Below the pieces are notes generated by a model, which saw only the letters and a program-made list of their open reading frames with translations, ran no database searches and was not told where the DNA came from. From the NCBI GenBank assembly GCA_903867225.1, contig CAIPQN010000106.1, positions 36,966 to 100,965 on the forward strand: a stretch of 64,000 nt of DNA. Direction: 5' to 3'. This document shows positions 39,401 to 48,989 of this stretch, piece by piece. Position numbers and translations under genes: made by a program. This stretch comes from an uncultured Pseudomonadota bacterium. Its GTDB lineage: Bacteria; Pseudomonadota; Gammaproteobacteria; Methylococcales; Methylomonadaceae. The stretch's first letter is position 1; each line of letters starts with the position of its first letter.

Positions 39401-40818
39401 ATTTTCCAAACAGTCCTTTAGGCGCAGTGCAGCGCATTCATTTTGTCGGCATCGGCGGCACGGGCATGAGCGGTATCGCCGAAGTGTTGTTGAATTTGGG
39501 CTACGCGATTTCAGGCTCAGACATCAAAGAAAGTGCGACCACTGAACGCCTCACAAAATTAGGTATCAGCGTCACGATTGGGCATCAACGCGAAAATATC
39601 ACGCAAGTTGATGTGGTGGTGGTTTCGAGTGCAATTGACCGCAAAAATCCCGAAGTTGACGAGGCTTATCAACAACGAATTCCTGTGATTCCTCGCGCTG
39701 AAATGTTGGCAGAATTGATGCGTTTTCGGTTTGGAATCGCGGTGGCTGGCACGCATGGTAAAACAACTACCACTAGTTTAACTGCAAGTTTGCTTGCCGA
39801 AGGTGGTTTAGATCCCACGTTTGTCATTGGCGGACGTTTGAACAGCGCAGGCACAAACGCGCAACTTGGTTCAGGAAATTATTTAGTTGCCGAAGCCGAT
39901 GAGAGTGATGCGTCATTTTTGTATTTGCAGCCAATGATTGCGATTGTGACCAACATCGACCATGACCACATGGAAACGTATGAAAATAGTTACTCGCGTT
40001 TGAAAGAAACCTTTGTCGAATTTTTGCATCATTTGCCTTTTTATGGGCTGGCGGTTTTGTGTTTGGATGATGAAGGCGTGCGTGAAATTCTGCCGTCACT
40101 GTCAAAGCCGATGGTGACTTACGGTGTGCATGAAGACGCGGATTTTCGGGCGACGAACATTCGTCAAGAAGGCATGCACACGCATTTCACGGTTCACCGT
40201 CGTGGTGATTACGCGCCACTTGAAGTCACGTTAAATATGCCAGGTTGGCACAATATGCTGAATGCGTTGGCGGCGATTGCCGTAGCTACAAAATTAGCTG
40301 TTGACGATGCAGCGATTCAACGCAGTTTGAATGCCTTCAAAGGTGTCGGACGACGTTTCCAAATTCAAGGTGATTTGCCTGTTCATAATGGAATTGTGAC
40401 GTTGATTGATGATTATGGTCATCATCCACGCGAAGTTGCCGCAACCTTGGAAGCCCTTAAACAAGCGTATCCGTCACGCCGTTCGATAATTATTTTTCAG
40501 CCACATCGTTACACACGAACCCGTGATTTATTTGAAGATTTCGTGCAGGTTTTGGCGGGTGTAGACGTGCTGATTTTGATGGATATTTATCCTGCGGGCG
40601 AAAGCGTGATTACAGGTGCAGACGGACGTTCATTAAGTAGAGCGATACGTTTGCGAGGGCAAGTTGATCCGATTTTTGTCGAACATTGGGAAGATTTGCC
40701 TAAATTATTGGTGGGAATTGTTCACGAAAATGATGTGATTTTAACGATGGGTGCGGGAAATGTGGGGCAGTTTTCGACGCAATTGCCTCAATTATTGACG
40801 CAAGCCTTAGCGGGTTAA
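39397..40818 (+). CDS. murC: UDP-MurNAc L-alanine ligase MurC
   Basis: 473 residues from the ATG at 39397; an alternative upstream start overlaps murG by 25 nt and adds non-family residues. [17 protein letters not shown] (about 14-30), the ATP loop [12 protein letters not shown] (about 117-128), [10 protein letters not shown] and [13 protein letters not shown] are the MurC hallmarks. It adds the first amino acid of the stem peptide. The murB-ddl fusion follows after 6 nt. Confidence 0.97.
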   Translation: MNFPNSPLGAVQRIHFVGIGGTGMSGIAEVLLNLGYAISGSDIKESATTERLTKLGISVTIGHQRENITQVDVVVVSSAIDRKNPEVDEAYQQRIPVIPRAEMLAELMRFRFGIAVAGTHGKTTTTSLTASLLAEGGLDPTFVIGGRLNSAGTNAQLGSGNYLVAEADESDASFLYLQPMIAIVTNIDHDHMETYENSYSRLKETFVEFLHHLPFYGLAVLCLDDEGVREILPSLSKPMVTYGVHEDADFRATNIRQEGMHTHFTVHRRGDYAPLEVTLNMPGWHNMLNALAAIAVATKLAVDDAAIQRSLNAFKGVGRRFQIQGDLPVHNGIVTLIDDYGHHPREVAATLEALKQAYPSRRSIIIFQPHRYTRTRDLFEDFVQVLAGVDVLILMDIYPAGESVITGADGRSLSRAIRLRGQVDPIFVEHWEDLPKLLVGIVHENDVILTMGAGNVGQFSTQLPQLLTQALAG

Positions 40819-40824
40819 ATCACA

Positions 40825-42624
40825 ATGCAACCGTCTGGACAAATGCGTTATAACGAACCGCTTGCGAATTATACGAGTTGGCGCGTGGGCGGGCTTGCGG
40901 AACGTTTTTATCAACCTGCTGACAAAGCTGATTTGATTTTTTTTGTACAGAGTTTGTCAGAAAATGAACCGCTGTTTTGGATGGGTTTAGGCAGTAATTT
41001 GTTGATTCGTGACGGCGGTATTTGTGGCACAGTGATTAACACCAAAAACCGCCTCAAAGTTATGCAGCGAATTGACTACGAAACGATTTACGTTGAAGCA
41101 GGTGTGCCGTGTGCGTTGGTGGCAAAATTTTGTGCTGAACAAGGTTTAGTCGGTGCAGAATTTTTGGCGGGAATTCCTGGCACAATGGGCGGTGCGTTAA
41201 AAATGAACGCAGGCGCGTTCGGTGGTGAAACATGGCAAATTGTGCAAAATGTTGAGCTACTCAATCGACGCGGTGACGTTTTCACAAAATCCGCCAATGA
41301 ATTTGAAGTGAGTTATCGTCACGTTAATTTGAAAAATGACGAGTGGTTTTTAGCGACAACGTTAAAACTACAACAAGGCGATACCAGCGAAAGCCAACAA
41401 AACATAAAAGCCTTGTTGGCAAAACGTGCGAATTCACAACCTACAAATCAACCGAGTTGTGGTTCAGTTTTCAAAAATCCAGAAGGCGACCATGCAGCAC
41501 GTTTAATTGAAGCATCAGGTTTGAAAGGTTTTAAAATCGGTGGCGCACAAGTTTCTGAAAAACACGCGAATTTTATTATTAACGCAGGCGACGCAACGGC
41601 GGCAGATATTGAACAAATGATTGCTTATGTTCAAGTCCAAGTCGCGCAAAAACACGGTATTTCGTTACAAACAGAGGTGTGCATCGTGGGTGAAAAGTTA
41701 AATGAAAAAACAGCCGAAGATTTCGGCACAGTCGCGGTTTTAATGGGCGGTAATTCAGCGGAACGCGAAGTTTCTTTGCGAAGTGGCACAGCGGTTCATG
41801 CGGCTTTAATTGCACGCCGTGTAAATGCTATTGCCGTTGATGTGACGAATGACGTTATTGCTTCGTTAGCAAATTTGAAAGTTGACCGCGTTTTCAACAT
41901 CATTCACGGACGCGGCGGCGAAGACGGTATTTTGCAAGCAGTTTTGGAAGTTTTGAATTTGTCTTACACGGGAAGTGGCGTTTTAGCATCAGCGTTGGCA
42001 ATGGATAAATTACGGACAAAATTATGCTGGCGTGGTGCGAATTTACCAACACCAAATTGGTTTGTATTGAAAACGGAAGCCGATATTGACGCTTGCATTG
42101 AAATGTTAGGTTTTCCAATTATCGTCAAACCGTCGCTCGAAGGTTCAAGTGTTGGCATGAGCAAAGCAAAAAATCGTGAAGAATTAGTCGAAGCGTTAAA
42201 AATCGCACTGGCGTGTAACTGTGAAGTTTATGCAGAAAGTTGGGTGACGGGCGATGAGTACACGGTTGGGATTTTGCAAGGCGCAGCGTTGCCTGTAATT
42301 CGGTTGGAAACCCCGCGTGAATTCTACGATTACGAAGCAAAATATAATTCAACGACCACGCAATATCATTGCCCTTGTGGTTTGAATGCCGACCAAGAAA
42401 AACAATTGCAAGAATTAGCATTAAAAGCGAGTGAAATCATCGGCGTTGAAGGTTGGGCGCGGGTTGATGTTTTTATCGACCAAAATGGAGACGCGCAATT
42501 GATTGAAATTAATACCGTTCCAGGCATGACTGATCACAGTTTAGTACCAATGGCGGCGAAGCAAGCGGGAATCGATTTTAACGAACTCGTTTGGCGAATT
42601 CTTGAAACGAGTATTCGGAAATAA
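40825..42624 (+). CDS. Fused MurB (UDP-MurNAc dehydrogenase) and Ddl (D-Ala-D-Ala ligase)
   Basis: 599 residues, one uninterrupted frame. Residues 1-289 are a complete short-type (type II) MurB: NYTSWRVGG, the FAD loop GLGSNLLIRDGG, GIPGTMGGALKMNAGAFG, catalytic Arg in SYRHV, Ser in CGSVFKNP, Glu in LQTEVCIVG. A linker of about 12 residues (EKLNEKTAEDFG) leads into a full Ddl, about 302-599: AVLMGGNSAEREVSLRSG, GRGGEDG, the ATP-grasp VKPSLEGSSVGMSK, and EINTVPGMTDHSLVPMAAKQAG. No internal start with a ribosome site is seen at the junction. The order murC-murB-ddl is the common one with separate genes, so the fusion joins neighbours. The linked steps make UDP-MurNAc and the D-Ala-D-Ala used by MurF. 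Confidence 0.94.
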   Translation: MQPSGQMRYNEPLANYTSWRVGGLAERFYQPADKADLIFFVQSLSENEPLFWMGLGSNLLIRDGGICGTVINTKNRLKVMQRIDYETIYVEAGVPCALVAKFCAEQGLVGAEFLAGIPGTMGGALKMNAGAFGGETWQIVQNVELLNRRGDVFTKSANEFEVSYRHVNLKNDEWFLATTLKLQQGDTSESQQNIKALLAKRANSQPTNQPSCGSVFKNPEGDHAARLIEASGLKGFKIGGAQVSEKHANFIINAGDATAADIEQMIAYVQVQVAQKHGISLQTEVCIVGEKLNEKTAEDFGTVAVLMGGNSAEREVSLRSGTAVHAALIARRVNAIAVDVTNDVIASLANLKVDRVFNIIHGRGGEDGILQAVLEVLNLSYTGSGVLASALAMDKLRTKLCWRGANLPTPNWFVLKTEADIDACIEMLGFPIIVKPSLEGSSVGMSKAKNREELVEALKIALACNCEVYAESWVTGDEYTVGILQGAALPVIRLETPREFYDYEAKYNSTTTQYHCPCGLNADQEKQLQELALKASEIIGVEGWARVDVFIDQNGDAQLIEINTVPGMTDHSLVPMAAKQAGIDFNELVWRILETSIRK

Positions 42625-42626
42625 TT

Positions 42627-43346
42627 GTGCGTTTAGCAAAAATCATTGTCATTATGGCGTTATTTACGAGCTTAGTTTATGCTGTGAAGCAAATCGTTCC
42701 TATTAAACATGTAAAAGTTGGTGGCGAATTTCAGCATCTTAGTAAAAATGAAATTGAAGCTGCGTTAGAACCATTAGTTGATGTTGGTTTTTTTGATGCT
42801 GATATACAAATGATTCATAACACATTGGCACAAATGATTTGGGTTGAAAATGCGACCGTTAATCGTGTTTGGTCGGATACCTTGTCAATTAAGATTAAAG
42901 AAAAACATCCTGTTGTTCGCTGGGGTAATGAGGCTTTGTTAAATAATAGAGGGGAAATTATTAAACCAACTGATATTATGCCATTTGAAAATTACCCGAT
43001 CCTTTATGGGGTTGAAGGACAAGAAATAAAATCGTTAGAAATTATGAAAGGTGTAAACACAGCATTATCGGATCAGGAAATGAGCATAGCAGAATTCAGT
43101 ATTAACAACCGTTGGGCTTGGAAAATTAAACTGACAACAGGTTTAGAAATTTTGCTAGGACGTAATGACCAGTTAAAAAAATTACAACGATTTATGAAAA
43201 CATTGGATGTTTTAGGACGCGAACAAATCAATGCAATGGCAGTTGTTGATTTACGTTACCCTAATGGTTATGCGGTATCATGGAAACCAGATACAAAAAT
43301 TATAGATTGGAAAAACTTACCCGCCGCGCAAGCTGCAAATAGATAA
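42627..43346 (+). CDS. ftsQ: Cell division protein FtsQ
   Basis: 239 residues starting at GTG, 2 nt after the fusion gene. The membrane helix begins at residue 3, so there is essentially no cytoplasmic tail, unlike E. coli FtsQ. The POTRA domain follows (IVPIKHVKVGGEFQHLSKNEIEAALEPL, about 24-51), then the beta domain with WVENATVNRVWSDTLSIKIKEKHPVVRW and the closing YPNGYAVSW. It is the scaffold of FtsQLB. Confidence 0.92.
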   Translation: MRLAKIIVIMALFTSLVYAVKQIVPIKHVKVGGEFQHLSKNEIEAALEPLVDVGFFDADIQMIHNTLAQMIWVENATVNRVWSDTLSIKIKEKHPVVRWGNEALLNNRGEIIKPTDIMPFENYPILYGVEGQEIKSLEIMKGVNTALSDQEMSIAEFSINNRWAWKIKLTTGLEILLGRNDQLKKLQRFMKTLDVLGREQINAMAVVDLRYPNGYAVSWKPDTKIIDWKNLPAAQAANR

Positions 43347-43370
43347 AAATAGGCTGCAACAGAGTAAAAA

Positions 43371-44615
43371 ATGGCAAAAAAAACAGAACGTAATTTAATC
43401 GTCGGACTTGATATTGGAACTTCAAAAGTCGCGGCAATCGTAGGTGAATTGACAGGTGATGGTCATCTTGAAGTCATTGGTTTTGGCTCAACGCCTTCAA
43501 GAGGCTTAAAAAAAGGCGTGGTAGTCAATTTAGAAACTACCGTGCAATCAATACAACGCGCTATTGAAGAAGCGGAATTGATGGCGGGTTGCCAAATCAA
43601 ATCTGTCTTTGCGGGAATCGCAGGTAGTCACATTCGTAGCCGCAATTCTCTCGGCGTGGTGGCGATTAAAGATAAAGAAGTCACGCAATACGATATTGAT
43701 CGAGTTATTGATTCCGCAAGAGCGGTAGCGATTTCAGCGGATCAAAAAGTATTACACATTTTGCCTCAAGAATTTATTATCGATACCCAAGAAGGGATTA
43801 AAGAACCCATTGGTATGTCGGGCATTCGTTTAGAAGCAAAAGTTCATATCGTCACCAGTAGCGTTAGTGCATCGCAAAATATCATTAAATGTATTCGTAA
43901 ATGTGGTTTAGACGTTGATGATATTGTGTTAGAGCAACTTGCATCATGCCATTCTGTTTTAACAGAAGACGAAAAAGAATTGGGCGTTTGTTTAATTGAT
44001 ATTGGTGGTGGAACGACTGATATTGCCGTTTATGTCGAAGGCGCGATTAAGCACACAGCCGTTATTCCAATCGCGGGTGATCAAGTCACAAATGATATTG
44101 CAGTGGCTTTACGCACGCCAACACTAAGCGCGGAAGAAATTAAACAGCGTTATGCTTGTGCAATGACCAAGTTATTGAATGATGACGACGAAGAAATTGA
44201 AGTGCCGAGTATCAGCGATAACAAACCATTTCGTAGAATTTCACGCCAAACATTGGCAGATATTATCGAACCACGTTATGAAGAATTGATGCTATTGGTA
44301 CAATCTGAATTACGTCGTGTCGGTTACGAAGAACAAATTGCAGCAGGTATCGTTTTAACAGGTGGTAGCTCACAAGTTTGGGGTTTAATCGAACTGGCTG
44401 AAGAAATTTTCCACATGCCAGTAAGAGTCGGTAGCCCACAAAATGTCAGTGGATTAACGGAAGTTGTAAAAAATCCGATTCATTCAACAGGCGTAGGTTT
44501 ATTGATGTATGGACGTGACCATCATCAACAACAAGGTTTGCATCATATCGCTGATCATGACAGTGGTGAATCGCTTGCCTCAAAAATAAAAAATTGGTTT
44601 CAAGGCAATTTTTAA
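43371..44615 (+). CDS. ftsA: Cell division protein FtsA
   Basis: 414 residues of actin fold: GLDIGTSKVAAIVGE (about 13-27), a 1C domain (about 85-165), the phosphate 2 loop CLIDIGGGTTDIAVY (about 207-221) and TGGSSQVWG. The C-terminus ends in an amphipathic membrane-targeting helix (LASKIKNWFQGNF). It tethers FtsZ to the inner membrane. Confidence 0.96.
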   Translation: MAKKTERNLIVGLDIGTSKVAAIVGELTGDGHLEVIGFGSTPSRGLKKGVVVNLETTVQSIQRAIEEAELMAGCQIKSVFAGIAGSHIRSRNSLGVVAIKDKEVTQYDIDRVIDSARAVAISADQKVLHILPQEFIIDTQEGIKEPIGMSGIRLEAKVHIVTSSVSASQNIIKCIRKCGLDVDDIVLEQLASCHSVLTEDEKELGVCLIDIGGGTTDIAVYVEGAIKHTAVIPIAGDQVTNDIAVALRTPTLSAEEIKQRYACAMTKLLNDDDEEIEVPSISDNKPFRRISRQTLADIIEPRYEELMLLVQSELRRVGYEEQIAAGIVLTGGSSQVWGLIELAEEIFHMPVRVGSPQNVSGLTEVVKNPIHSTGVGLLMYGRDHHQQQGLHHIADHDSGESLASKIKNWFQGNF

Positions 44616-44672
44616 ACACACACAACAACAAACACATTTTAAACAACATACAAAATCCAAGGGAAATTACAC

Positions 44673-45851
44673 ATGAAAGATACATTTGAATTGATTGATA
44701 CCTATAGTGAGAGCGCGGTAATTAAAGTTATTGGAATCGGCGGCGGCGGTAATAACGCCGTTAGCCACATGGCTGGAAATCATATTGAAGGCGTTGAATT
44801 CATTTGTGCAAATACCGACGCGCAAGCGTTACGCAAATTAAATTTTGGCACAATTATTCAATTGGGCGTGGAATTAACTAAAGGCTTAGGAGCTGGCACA
44901 AACCCTGAAGTGGGTCGTCAAGCTGCTGAAGAAAATAAAGCTCGCATTCGTGAAGTTTTGGAAGGTGCAGACATGGTATTTTTGACTGCTGGCATGGGCG
45001 GTGGCACAGGAACAGGTGCGATTCCAGTGGTTGCTGAAATTGCTCGTAGTATGGGAATTTTAACCGTTGCTGTCGTTACAAAACCTTTTGCATTTGAAGG
45101 TAAGAAAAAACAAGATGCTGCTGAAAAAGGGATTATCGAATTAGAACGCTATGTTGATTCGTTAATCACCATTCCAAATCAAAAATTATTGCCTGTTTTG
45201 GGTAATAAAGTATCACTGGTTGATGCGTTCCAAGCTGCAAATAATGTCTTGTTAGACGCGGTTAAAGGAATTACAGATTTAATTGTTCACCCAGGTATGA
45301 TTAACGTCGATTTTGCTGACGTTCGCACAGTTATGTCTGACATGGGTGCAGCAATTATGGGAACAGGTATTGCAACAGGTGAACATCGTGCGCGTGAAGC
45401 AGCTGAAAAAGCGATTGCTTGCCCATTGCTTGAAGATATTAATTTAAAAGGCGCACGCGGAATTTTAGTGAACATCTCTGGCGCAAGCATGATGTTGGCT
45501 GAATTTGATGAAGTTGGCGCAATTGTTCATGCTTTTGCAGCAGAAGACGCAACCATTAAAATTGGAACATCTATCAATCCAGAATTAGATGACGAACTTA
45601 AAGTAACGGTTGTCGCGACAGGTATGGGATCACCTGCTGTTGAAGTAAAAATTCCTGTAAAAAATGCTCGTCACATCGCAGGTGGACCCGCGAATTATGA
45701 TGGTTTAGATAAACCTACCGTTATGCGTCAACATTCTGCACAAACCGCTCGTACCGAAGGTCGTGAAACCCGTTTTGGCGCACAACCAAAACAAGGTGGC
45801 GACATTGATTATTTAGATATTCCAGCGTTTTTAAGAAGACAAGCGGACTAA
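44673..45851 (+). CDS. ftsZ: Cell division GTPase FtsZ
   Basis: 392 residues. Tubulin loop GGGTGTGAIPVVAE (about 109-122), the T7 loop NVDFADVRTVM (about 210) and the conserved C-terminal peptide DIDYLDIPAFLRRQAD that binds FtsA/ZipA. AAGGGA lies 8-10 nt before ATG. The spacer after ftsA (57 nt) is AC-rich and shows no obvious promoter. A terminator follows before lpxC. Confidence 0.98.
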   Translation: MKDTFELIDTYSESAVIKVIGIGGGGNNAVSHMAGNHIEGVEFICANTDAQALRKLNFGTIIQLGVELTKGLGAGTNPEVGRQAAEENKARIREVLEGADMVFLTAGMGGGTGTGAIPVVAEIARSMGILTVAVVTKPFAFEGKKKQDAAEKGIIELERYVDSLITIPNQKLLPVLGNKVSLVDAFQAANNVLLDAVKGITDLIVHPGMINVDFADVRTVMSDMGAAIMGTGIATGEHRAREAAEKAIACPLLEDINLKGARGILVNISGASMMLAEFDEVGAIVHAFAAEDATIKIGTSINPELDDELKVTVVATGMGSPAVEVKIPVKNARHIAGGPANYDGLDKPTVMRQHSAQTARTEGRETRFGAQPKQGGDIDYLDIPAFLRRQAD

Positions 45852-45893
45852 TCTGCACACACGCAGGTTTTTGGTCTGCACTCAACGCTAACT

Positions 45894-45921
45894 AACGCGC
45901 TCTCAAGGCGCGTTATTTTTT
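45894..45921 (+). terminator. Intrinsic terminator between ftsZ and lpxC
   Basis: Perfect 7-bp stem AACGCGC (45894-45900)/GCGCGTT (45908-45914), loop of seven, followed by ATTTTTT. It would end or reduce the dcw transcript before lpxC. Confidence 0.8.
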
Positions 45922-45938
45922 AACGGGCAATTCACGTC

Positions 45939-46862
45939 ATGATTAAACAACGCACTCTAAAAAATACCATTCGCGCTACAGGCGTAGGCTTACATACAGG
46001 CGAGCAAGTTTATTTAACATTGCATCCAGCAGAACCTAATACGGGCATTTGTTTTCGGCGCGTTGATTTAGAAACGCCAGTTACCATTCAAGCCACGCCT
46101 GAAAATGTCGGTGAAACTACACTTTCAACAACGTTAGTTTCTGGTGATGTCAAAATTTCAACCGTTGAACATTTACTTTCTGCATTTGCAGGATTAGGTA
46201 TTGATAACGCAATTGTTGATGTGACAGCAGCAGAAATTCCAATTATGGATGGCAGTGCAGGTCCTTTTGTATTTTTATTGCAATCCGCTGGTGTGCAAGA
46301 GCAAGACAATCCAAAACAATATCTTCGTATCAAACACGCTGTTCGTGTTGAAGATGGGGATAAATGGGCTGCTTTTGAACCATTTGATGGTTTCAAAGTA
46401 ACTTTCACGATTGATTTTGAGCATCCTGCATTTGAAAACCATGTCAAAACCGCCACGATGGATTTTTCATCTACGACTTTTGTGCGTGAAGTCAGTCGAG
46501 CGCGAACGTTTGGTTTCATGAAAGATATTGAATCATTGCAAAAAAATAATTTAGCGTTAGGTGGCAGTTTAGATAATGCGATTGTGGTTGATGACAATAA
46601 AGTAATCAATGAAGATGGCTTGCGTTACGCTGACGAATTTGTGAAACACAAAATTCTCGACGCGATTGGGGACTTATATTTATTGGGTCACAGTTTAATC
46701 GGTGAATTTACGGGGCATAAATCGGGTCATGGTTTAAACAATTTGTTATTACGCGCTTTACTTGAAAACAAAGATGCTTGGGAAATGGTTAGTTTTGAAA
46801 ACGAAGACGATGCGCCTATTTCATTCATGCGTTCTGCCGAAACTCCGCGCCATCCTGAATAA
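45939..46862 (+). CDS. lpxC: UDP-3-O-acyl-GlcNAc deacetylase LpxC
   Basis: 307 residues. The zinc ligands are His in [17 protein letters not shown] (about residue 79) and the HKILDAIGD pair (about 238 and 242). MDGSAGPFV and the SRARTFGF loop are present. It catalyses the committed step of lipid A synthesis. Position after ftsZ is standard, but what follows it (sdhA with no gap) is not. Confidence 0.97.
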   Translation: MIKQRTLKNTIRATGVGLHTGEQVYLTLHPAEPNTGICFRRVDLETPVTIQATPENVGETTLSTTLVSGDVKISTVEHLLSAFAGLGIDNAIVDVTAAEIPIMDGSAGPFVFLLQSAGVQEQDNPKQYLRIKHAVRVEDGDKWAAFEPFDGFKVTFTIDFEHPAFENHVKTATMDFSSTTFVREVSRARTFGFMKDIESLQKNNLALGGSLDNAIVVDDNKVINEDGLRYADEFVKHKILDAIGDLYLLGHSLIGEFTGHKSGHGLNNLLLRALLENKDAWEMVSFENEDDAPISFMRSAETPRHPE

Positions 46863-48629
46863 ATGATTGTCCACGAATTCGATGTGATTGTGATTGGCGC
46901 AGGCGGTGCAGGCTTACGCGCGACACTTGGTACGGTTGAAAAAGGCTTAAAAACCGCGTGCCTCACTAAAGTTTTTCCGACACGAAGCCACACCGTTGCC
47001 GCGCAAGGTGGCATCAGCGCGGCATTAGGAAATATGGGCGAAGACGATTGGCGATTTCATTTTTATGACACGGTAAAAGGTTCGGATTGGCTCGGCGATC
47101 AAGACGCGATTGAATATATGTGCCGCGAAGCAATTCCTGCTGTGATTGAATTGGAACATTACGGTGTACCGTTTTCACGCACCGCTGATGGCAAAATTTA
47201 TCAACGTGCATTCGGTGGTATGACAACGCATTACGGCGAAGGTCAAGCACAACGCACTTGTGCCGCCGCAGATAAAACGGGGCACGCCATTTTGCACACG
47301 CTTTATCAGCAAGCTTTAAAACATCATGCCGAATTTTTCGTGGAATACATTGTCCTCGATTTAGTCATGGAAAATGGCGAATGTCGCGGGGTCATTGCAT
47401 GGTGTTTAGACGATGGTTCGTTGCATTTGTTCAAAGCACACGCCACCATTTTAGCGACTGGTGGTTATGGTCGAACGTATTTTTCGTGTACGTCTGCACA
47501 CACTGTCACAGGCGATGGTAACGCGATGATTTTACGCGCAGGTTTGCCGTTGCAAGATATGGAATTTATCCAATTTCATCCAACGGGAATTTACGGCGCA
47601 GGTTGTTTAATTACCGAAGGCGCACGCGGCGAAGGCGGTTATTTAACGAATTCTGAAGGTGAACGTTTTATGGAGCGTTACGCGCCTAATGCCAAAGATT
47701 TAGCGTCACGCGACGTAGTCAGTCGTGCCATGACAATGGAAATTCATGCAGGACGTGGTGTTGGTGAATTGAAAGACCATCTTTATTTGCACCTCGAACA
47801 TTTGCCCCCTGCCCTACTCCATGAACGCTTGCCAGGTATTTCTGAAACATCGCGCATTTTTGCGGGTATCGATGTCACCAAACAACCGATTCCCGTTCTG
47901 CCAACCGTTCACTACAACATGGGTGGCATTCCGACGAATTATCACGCTGAAGTTGTCACGTTAAATGGTGAAAATCCAGATACTGTTGTCAAAGGTCTAA
48001 TGGCAATCGGTGAAGCAGCGTGTGTTTCAGTTCATGGCGCAAATCGTTTGGGTTCAAATTCGCTGTTGGATTTAGTTGTTTTTGGACGTGCAGCTGCATT
48101 GCGTTGTGCCGAATTGATTTCGCCGAATCAACCGCACTTAGAACTAAACCCAACGTGTTACGCTGGAGCGTTAGCACGATTTGAACGCATTCGTCAGGCA
48201 AACGGCGATTTAAAAACTGCTGAAATTCGTTCCGCGATGCAAAAAACCATGCAAAGTAAAGCAGCTGTTTTTAGAACGCAAACGACATTAGATGAAGGTG
48301 TAGCTGAAATGAAATCGGTGCGTGAATCATTTGAAAATTTAGGTTTAACCGACCATTCATTGATTTGGAATACTGATTTAGTCGAAGCATTGGAACTCGA
48401 TAATTTACTTTCACAAGCGACGGTTGCGATTCACGCTGCAGCTAATCGTCACGAAAGTCGGGGCGGTCATGCGCGAGAAGATTATCCTAATCGCGACGAC
48501 AAAAACTGGCTTAAACATACGCTGACTTGGTTGCAAAAAGACGAGGTGAAAATTGATTATCGTCCTGTGCATTTGTACACGCTCACCGATGACGTTGAAA
48601 TGATTCCGCCAAAAGCGCGAACTTATTGA
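46863..48629 (+). CDS. sdhA: Succinate dehydrogenase flavoprotein subunit SdhA
   Basis: 588 residues, the normal length. Dinucleotide fold [15 protein letters not shown] (about 8-22); the FAD-linking His is in [16 protein letters not shown] (about 42-57). Active site pieces are [22 protein letters not shown] and the capping RLGSNSLLD. The C-terminal helical domain with [17 protein letters not shown] is present. It oxidises succinate in complex II, but needs SdhB, C and D, none of which is in the window. The ATG directly follows the lpxC stop with zero spacing. Fumarate reductase FrdA is an alternative, but sequence features favour SdhA. Confidence 0.94.
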   Translation: MIVHEFDVIVIGAGGAGLRATLGTVEKGLKTACLTKVFPTRSHTVAAQGGISAALGNMGEDDWRFHFYDTVKGSDWLGDQDAIEYMCREAIPAVIELEHYGVPFSRTADGKIYQRAFGGMTTHYGEGQAQRTCAAADKTGHAILHTLYQQALKHHAEFFVEYIVLDLVMENGECRGVIAWCLDDGSLHLFKAHATILATGGYGRTYFSCTSAHTVTGDGNAMILRAGLPLQDMEFIQFHPTGIYGAGCLITEGARGEGGYLTNSEGERFMERYAPNAKDLASRDVVSRAMTMEIHAGRGVGELKDHLYLHLEHLPPALLHERLPGISETSRIFAGIDVTKQPIPVLPTVHYNMGGIPTNYHAEVVTLNGENPDTVVKGLMAIGEAACVSVHGANRLGSNSLLDLVVFGRAAALRCAELISPNQPHLELNPTCYAGALARFERIRQANGDLKTAEIRSAMQKTMQSKAAVFRTQTTLDEGVAEMKSVRESFENLGLTDHSLIWNTDLVEALELDNLLSQATVAIHAAANRHESRGGHAREDYPNRDDKNWLKHTLTWLQKDEVKIDYRPVHLYTLTDDVEMIPPKARTY

Positions 48630-48638
48630 ATATCGTCG

Positions 48639-48989
48639 ATGACGCAGTACGCTTTAAAAATTATAATTTCGGCAACGCTTTTAGTAGCAATTTCTGAATT
48701 AGCCAAACGAAATTCTTTTTTAGGCGCAACGTTAGCATCGATTCCACTCACGTCTTTATTCGCATTTGTTTGGTTATATTTAGATTCGGGCGACGTTGAG
48801 AAAGTTGCCACTCTTTCACAAGGAATCTTTTGGCTAGTTTTACCGTCGTTAGCATTGTTTATTGTGTTGCCACTTTTACTTCGTATCGGCGTAAATTTTT
48901 GGTTAAGTCTGACGGCGGCTTGTATTGTCACCGCCTTCGCTTATTTTGGAATGATTAAAGTTTTAGCGTGGTTTGACGTTCAAATCTAA
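48639..48989 (+). CDS. DUF3147 family small membrane protein
   Basis: 116 residues, four predicted helices (about 5-20, 28-45, 60-82, 88-108). The start YALKIIISATLLVAISELAKR and LASIPLTSLFA match the DUF3147 family as I recall it. Function unknown. It begins 9 nt after sdhA, and its stop overlaps the stop of the convergent Lon-like gene. Confidence 0.75.
   Translation: MTQYALKIIISATLLVAISELAKRNSFLGATLASIPLTSLFAFVWLYLDSGDVEKVATLSQGIFWLVLPSLALFIVLPLLLRIGVNFWLSLTAACIVTAFAYFGMIKVLAWFDVQI

Noticed and set aside
41670..41740. A frameshift or missed stop making murB and ddl only appear fused
   Set aside because: The reading frame is the same on both sides, the linker has normal codon use, and no ribosome site or start is positioned for a separate Ddl. 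It cannot be excluded without reads.
46088..46609. A 173-residue minus-strand frame inside lpxC
   Set aside because: It is a shadow of the LpxC coding sequence with Ser/Thr-rich nonsense composition.
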